DNA from: Actinomycetota bacterium
GTDB taxonomy: Bacteria > Actinomycetota > UBA4738 > HRBIN12
NCBI GenBank assembly: GCA_035697485.1
Contig: DASSCU010000033.1
Coordinates: forward strand, 1-64,000
Length of the DNA: 64,000 nucleotides
Reading direction: 5' to 3'
The translations under genes were made by a program, and so were the position numbers. Position 1 is the stretch's first letter. Every line of letters starts with the position of its first letter. The notes below the pieces were generated by a model. That model made no database searches. It worked only from the letters and a program-made list of their open reading frames with translations, and was not told the origin of the DNA. This document shows, piece after piece, positions 61,156 through 64,000 of this stretch.

Positions 61156-62064
61156 TCAGGGCGACGACGAGGGAGCCCCCTGTGCCCCCCCATCGGTGCC
61201 GTGGCCGTCGATGGCGGGGTCGACAGGGGGCACGTCCGCCGACGGGTCGGGGCCCGAGAGCGGCTGTTGGGATCCGACGAACCTCGCCGTCGGGGCAGCG
61301 GGGGCGGACAGGTCGATGGAGATCAGCTCCCGCCCCTCGTTCTCGGCGTAGCGCAGGATCGCCCGCAGCGCCTGGGACTTGGCCGCGGTGTCGTCCACGA
61401 TCCCATACCGGACCGCCACGTCCCCCTCGACGACGAGCGACACGCTGCCGTCCTCCGTCACCGTGATCGAGTCGACGCGTGCCCTCATCTCCGGAGCCAT
61501 CGACCGCACGACCAGCCCCGCGGCTTCGATCTCCGAGCGCCCCAACCGGGATCCGGGCGCCGCGGTCACCTCGGGGAACGCCGAGTCCCTCGGCGCGCGC
61601 CCGAGCGCGGTACCGTCGGTGGCCACCAGCTGCCTCGTCTCGCCGGCGACGAGGACGAGCACCGGTATCCGCTCTCTCACCGAGATCGTGATCGTGGAGG
61701 GCAAGCTCCTGGCGACCGTCGCATCGAGGACCCAGGGCTCGGCCTCGAGTCGAGACTCGGCGACGCTCGTGTCGAGGTGGACGACGTTGGTCCCACGCTC
61801 GATCCCGGCGAGCCGCATCACCTGTCGGGGCGCCAGGCGTTCCTCACCCTCGACCTTGACCACCCTCGCCCCGAATATCGGGCTGTAGCTGAGGGCGACG
61901 GTTCCCGTCACGAGGGCGACGCTCGCCGCCCCGGCGATCGCCCACGGGCGGAGTCGGCGCCGACGGTCCTCGTCAAGGCGGAGCACCGGCGCGGGATCGA
62001 TCGAGGCGGGGGGCTCCGGCGTGGCGCGGTCGCTCAGGTCGGTCGCCCGCTCATCCGCCGACAC
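61156..62064 (-). CDS. ftsQ: Cell-division protein FtsQ
   Basis: FtsQ links early and late divisome proteins. The 302-residue bitopic protein has a charged cytoplasmic tail, one membrane segment (about 41-60), a POTRA domain ([20 protein letters not shown] then [12 protein letters not shown]) and the FtsQ beta domain ([40 protein letters not shown]). The last 60 residues are Pro/Ala/Gly-rich. It overlaps murB by 14 bases. Confidence 0.94.
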   Translation of the reverse strand: MSADERATDLSDRATPEPPASIDPAPVLRLDEDRRRRLRPWAIAGAASVALVTGTVALSYSPIFGARVVKVEGEERLAPRQVMRLAGIERGTNVVHLDTSVAESRLEAEPWVLDATVARSLPSTITISVRERIPVLVLVAGETRQLVATDGTALGRAPRDSAFPEVTAAPGSRLGRSEIEAAGLVVRSMAPEMRARVDSITVTEDGSVSLVVEGDVAVRYGIVDDTAAKSQALRAILRYAENEGRELISIDLSAPAAPTARFVGSQQPLSGPDPSADVPPVDPAIDGHGTDGGAQGAPSSSP

Positions 62065-62980
62065 GATCGAACCCCCCGATCAATCGGACCTCAGGCTCCA
62101 GCACGACGCCCGTGCGGGACTCCACCGTCCGCCGGACGAGGTCGATCAAGGCGAGCACGTCCTCGGCGTGGGCTCCCTCGTCGGCCACGATGAAGTTCGC
62201 GTGCTTGGTCGAGACCTGCACGCTCCCGACCCGGGCGCCCTTCATCCCGGCTTGCTCGATCAAAGGTGCCGCATGCCCGTCGACCGGGTTCTTGAACACG
62301 CTCCCGCAGTTCGGCTCGGCGAGCGGCTGGGTGCGCCTCCTCCACGCCCGTGCCTCGTCCATCGCGGCTCGGATCGTGACCGGATCGCCCGATCGCAGCT
62401 GGAACTCGGCACCCGTGACGACGGCGTCGGACGGCAGCTCGGAGTGGCGGTAGGAGAACCCGGCCTGCGCGGCGGGCACACGGTCCACGCGCCCTTCCTC
62501 CAGCCGGAAGACCTCGACATCGAGGAGCACGTCGGCCATCTGCCCCCCGTGCGCTCCGGCGTTCATCTTCACCGCTCCCCCGAGGGTCGCCGGGATGGCC
62601 ACCCCGAAGGCCAGGCCGTCGAGCGCGTGCCGGAGGGCGACGCCCGCCAGCGCAGGAAGCGGCATCGACCCGCCCGCGGTGAGCCGCAGGCCGTCTCGCG
62701 CCACCCACCGGTAGCCACGCCCGAGTCGAAGCACGAGGCCGTCGAACCCGCGATCGGAGACCAGCACGTTGGATCCCTTCCCGATCACGACGTACGGGAG
62801 ATCGTCTTGCGAGACCGCCTGCGCGACGGCGACGAGATCGGCGTCGGACTCCGGTTCCAGGTAGAGGGCCGCCGCTCCGCCGATGCGGAACGTCGTCAGC
62901 GGTGCCATCGGGAAGGACGTGCGGAGCCGATCGCCGCACGCGGCCCGAAGGATCGCCTCGGCTCGGGCGCTGTCGCTCAT
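62051..62980 (-). CDS. murB: UDP-N-acetylenolpyruvoylglucosamine reductase
   Basis: MurB reduces the enolpyruvyl group to make UDP-MurNAc, using FAD and NADPH. The 309-residue protein shows MAPLTTFRIGGAAALYLEPE, YVVIGKGSNVLVSDRGFDGL, the FAD-binding GVAIPATLGGAVKMNAGAHG, the catalytic serine in NCGSVFKNP and the late glutamate in LEPEVRLIGGF. It overlaps murC by ATGA and ftsQ by 14 bases. Confidence 0.96.
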   Translation of the reverse strand: MSDSARAEAILRAACGDRLRTSFPMAPLTTFRIGGAAALYLEPESDADLVAVAQAVSQDDLPYVVIGKGSNVLVSDRGFDGLVLRLGRGYRWVARDGLRLTAGGSMPLPALAGVALRHALDGLAFGVAIPATLGGAVKMNAGAHGGQMADVLLDVEVFRLEEGRVDRVPAAQAGFSYRHSELPSDAVVTGAEFQLRSGDPVTIRAAMDEARAWRRRTQPLAEPNCGSVFKNPVDGHAAPLIEQAGMKGARVGSVQVSTKHANFIVADEGAHAEDVLALIDLVRRTVESRTGVVLEPEVRLIGGFDRVGG

Positions 62981-64000
62981 CCGTCGCCGCCTCCCCCCAG
63001 CCGCTCGACCGCCGCGTCGGCGAGCATCCAGACGTCGCCGCAGCCCATCGTGACGACGAGGTCTCCCTCGCGGACCTCCCGATCCAGATAGTCGACCACG
63101 TCCGCGCGGTGGGGCAGGTAGACCACGGGAGTCGAGGGTGACGCCAACGCGACGCCGTCGACGACCAGCCTCCCGGTCACGCCGGGGATCGGATCCTGGG
63201 CCGCACCGTAGACGTCGGTGACGAGCACGAGGTCGGCGCCGGCGACGCTCTCGCCGAGCTCTCGCCAGAGCGCCTGCACGCGCGAGTACCGGTGGGGCTG
63301 CACCAACGCGATCAGCCGCGAGGGCCGTCGACGTCGGGCCGTCTCAATCGTGACGGCCATCTCCGTCGGGGTGTGCCCGTAGTCGTCGAAGAAGTCGGCG
63401 CCGCGAGCTCGTCCGCGCCGCTCGAACCGACGATGCACGCCGGCGTATTCCCCGACCGCGGCCGCGGCATCGGCGAGCGAGACCCCGAGCAGACCCGCGA
63501 CCCCGATCGCCGCCGCCGCGTTCAAGAGGTTGTGGGTGCCGTCGACCTGCAGCCGCAGCGCCGCCTCGACGCCCTCGCCTCCGCGGATGCGCCCGACCGC
63601 GCCGTCGGGGCCGAGCTCGTCGACGGAGACCACGAGTTCGTTGCCGTCGCCGACGCCGTAGCGGAGTGTTCCGGCTCCGGCGGCATCGTCGAGCACGGAG
63701 CGGACGCCTGGGTCGTCGCCGCAGCCGACCACGTGTTCGCACCTGGCGACGAACGCGCCGAACGCCGCCTCGATCTCCCTTCGGCCACCCGGGTAGAAGT
63801 CGACGTGGTCGACGTCCACGTTCGTGACGACGCCGACGTGCGGCCGAGCGAGCAGGAAGGAGCCGTCGCTCTCATCGGCCTCGAAGACGAAGACGTCGCC
63901 GCCTCCGCTCCGCGCGCCGCTCCCGCTCTCGTTGAGGTCGCCGCCGATCAGGTAGCTCGGGTCGAGCCCGCACCGCTCGAGCACCACGGCGATCATCGAG
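62977..64000 (-). CDS. murC: UDP-N-acetylmuramate--L-alanine ligase, C-terminal part (cut by window edge)
   Basis: MurC adds L-alanine to UDP-MurNAc. The 340 codons visible lack the N-terminal UDP-binding domain and the GTHGKTTT P-loop, which lie beyond the right edge. Present are the Mur-ligase central domain (FEADESDGSFLLARPHVGVV then TNVDVDHVDFY, with metal-binding Glu and His), DGTHNLLNAAAAIGVA, and the C-terminal domain (DDYGHTPTEMAVTIETARRR, LIALVQPHRYSRVQALWREL, VTMGCGDVWMLADA). It is the first of the murC-murB-ftsQ series in this window. Confidence 0.96.
   Translation of the reverse strand, partial: SMIAVVLERCGLDPSYLIGGDLNESGSGARSGGGDVFVFEADESDGSFLLARPHVGVVTNVDVDHVDFYPGGRREIEAAFGAFVARCEHVVGCGDDPGVRSVLDDAAGAGTLRYGVGDGNELVVSVDELGPDGAVGRIRGGEGVEAALRLQVDGTHNLLNAAAAIGVAGLLGVSLADAAAAVGEYAGVHRRFERRGRARGADFFDDYGHTPTEMAVTIETARRRRPSRLIALVQPHRYSRVQALWRELGESVAGADLVLVTDVYGAAQDPIPGVTGRLVVDGVALASPSTPVVYLPHRADVVDYLDREVREGDLVVTMGCGDVWMLADAAVERLGGGGDG

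Noticed and set aside
60945-61193. An N-terminal extension of FtsZ containing FVGTAIPQ twice
   Set aside because: The frame is open, but FtsZ proteins begin at the [15 protein letters not shown] segment, and ATG 60944 has a good ribosome-binding site. A promoter lies inside the supposed extension.

Overview
The window is about 70% GC and densely coded, with long back-to-back operons that often overlap by ATGA or TGATG. It reads as a piece of an actinobacterial chromosome. The support is the cell-division cluster murC-murB-ftsQ-ftsZ-yggS-sepF-yggT-divIVA, a four-domain ribosomal protein S1, a DtxR-family regulator, a PHP-bearing DnaE, and an IleRS of the actinobacterial (type 2) form behind a T-box leader. 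Nothing points to mycobacteria or streptomycetes specifically; a deep-branching class such as Acidimicrobiia is possible but is inference only. I see no phage, insertion sequence, integrase, CRISPR array or rRNA.

Layout. 0-15 kb: the three nucleotide-excision-repair genes uvrC (cut by the left edge), uvrA and uvrB lie on the minus strand, interleaved with a secreted propeller-cupredoxin lipoprotein, an MgtE-like channel, an S9 peptidase, a PLP enzyme, an amidohydrolase, a GMC oxidoreductase and a VOC protein. 15-22 kb: a secreted protein of unknown function, a large cyclase-like/ATPase/TPR signalling protein, a polar amino-acid ABC importer, and a decayed ABC exporter. 22-30 kb: a tight minus-strand operon running rpsA-coaE-HAD-DUF2203-hydroxyacid dehydrogenase, preceded by polA and a cupin. 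30-32 kb: a DtxR-type regulator followed by an FTR1 iron permease with two dyads around its promoter. 32-43 kb: a second amino-acid ABC importer, an orphan binding protein, tRNA-Leu(CAA), an ornithine-cyclodeaminase-like enzyme and a complete Liv operon. 43-47 kb: a HisA-like gene with trpC-trpB-trpA. 47-53 kb: dnaE, rluD, lspA and a DksA-like gene. 53-57 kb: T-box and ileS. 57-64 kb: division and cell-wall genes, with murC cut by the right edge.

How the genes work together. Nutrient uptake is a theme: three ABC importers (two polar amino-acid, one branched-chain), each with a stem-loop between the binding-protein gene and the permease gene. Iron uptake appears locally controlled by DtxR and FTR1. 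The division cluster gives septum formation (FtsZ, SepF, FtsQ), polar growth (DivIVA) and precursor synthesis (MurB, MurC).

The most interesting signals are: an ileS T-box with a classical antiterminator/terminator choice; a 20-codon upstream reading frame made of two near-identical octapeptides in the AT-rich ftsZ leader; a HisA/PriA homologue beside trpCBA that has lost a catalytic aspartate; a cyclase domain with a substituted metal ligand; a decayed ABC exporter whose ATPase is fused by deletion to the tail of its permease; paired dyads at the iron permease promoter; and a recurring TANNNT box 6-7 nt before start codons that points to leaderless mRNAs. No clearly new multi-gene system is visible.
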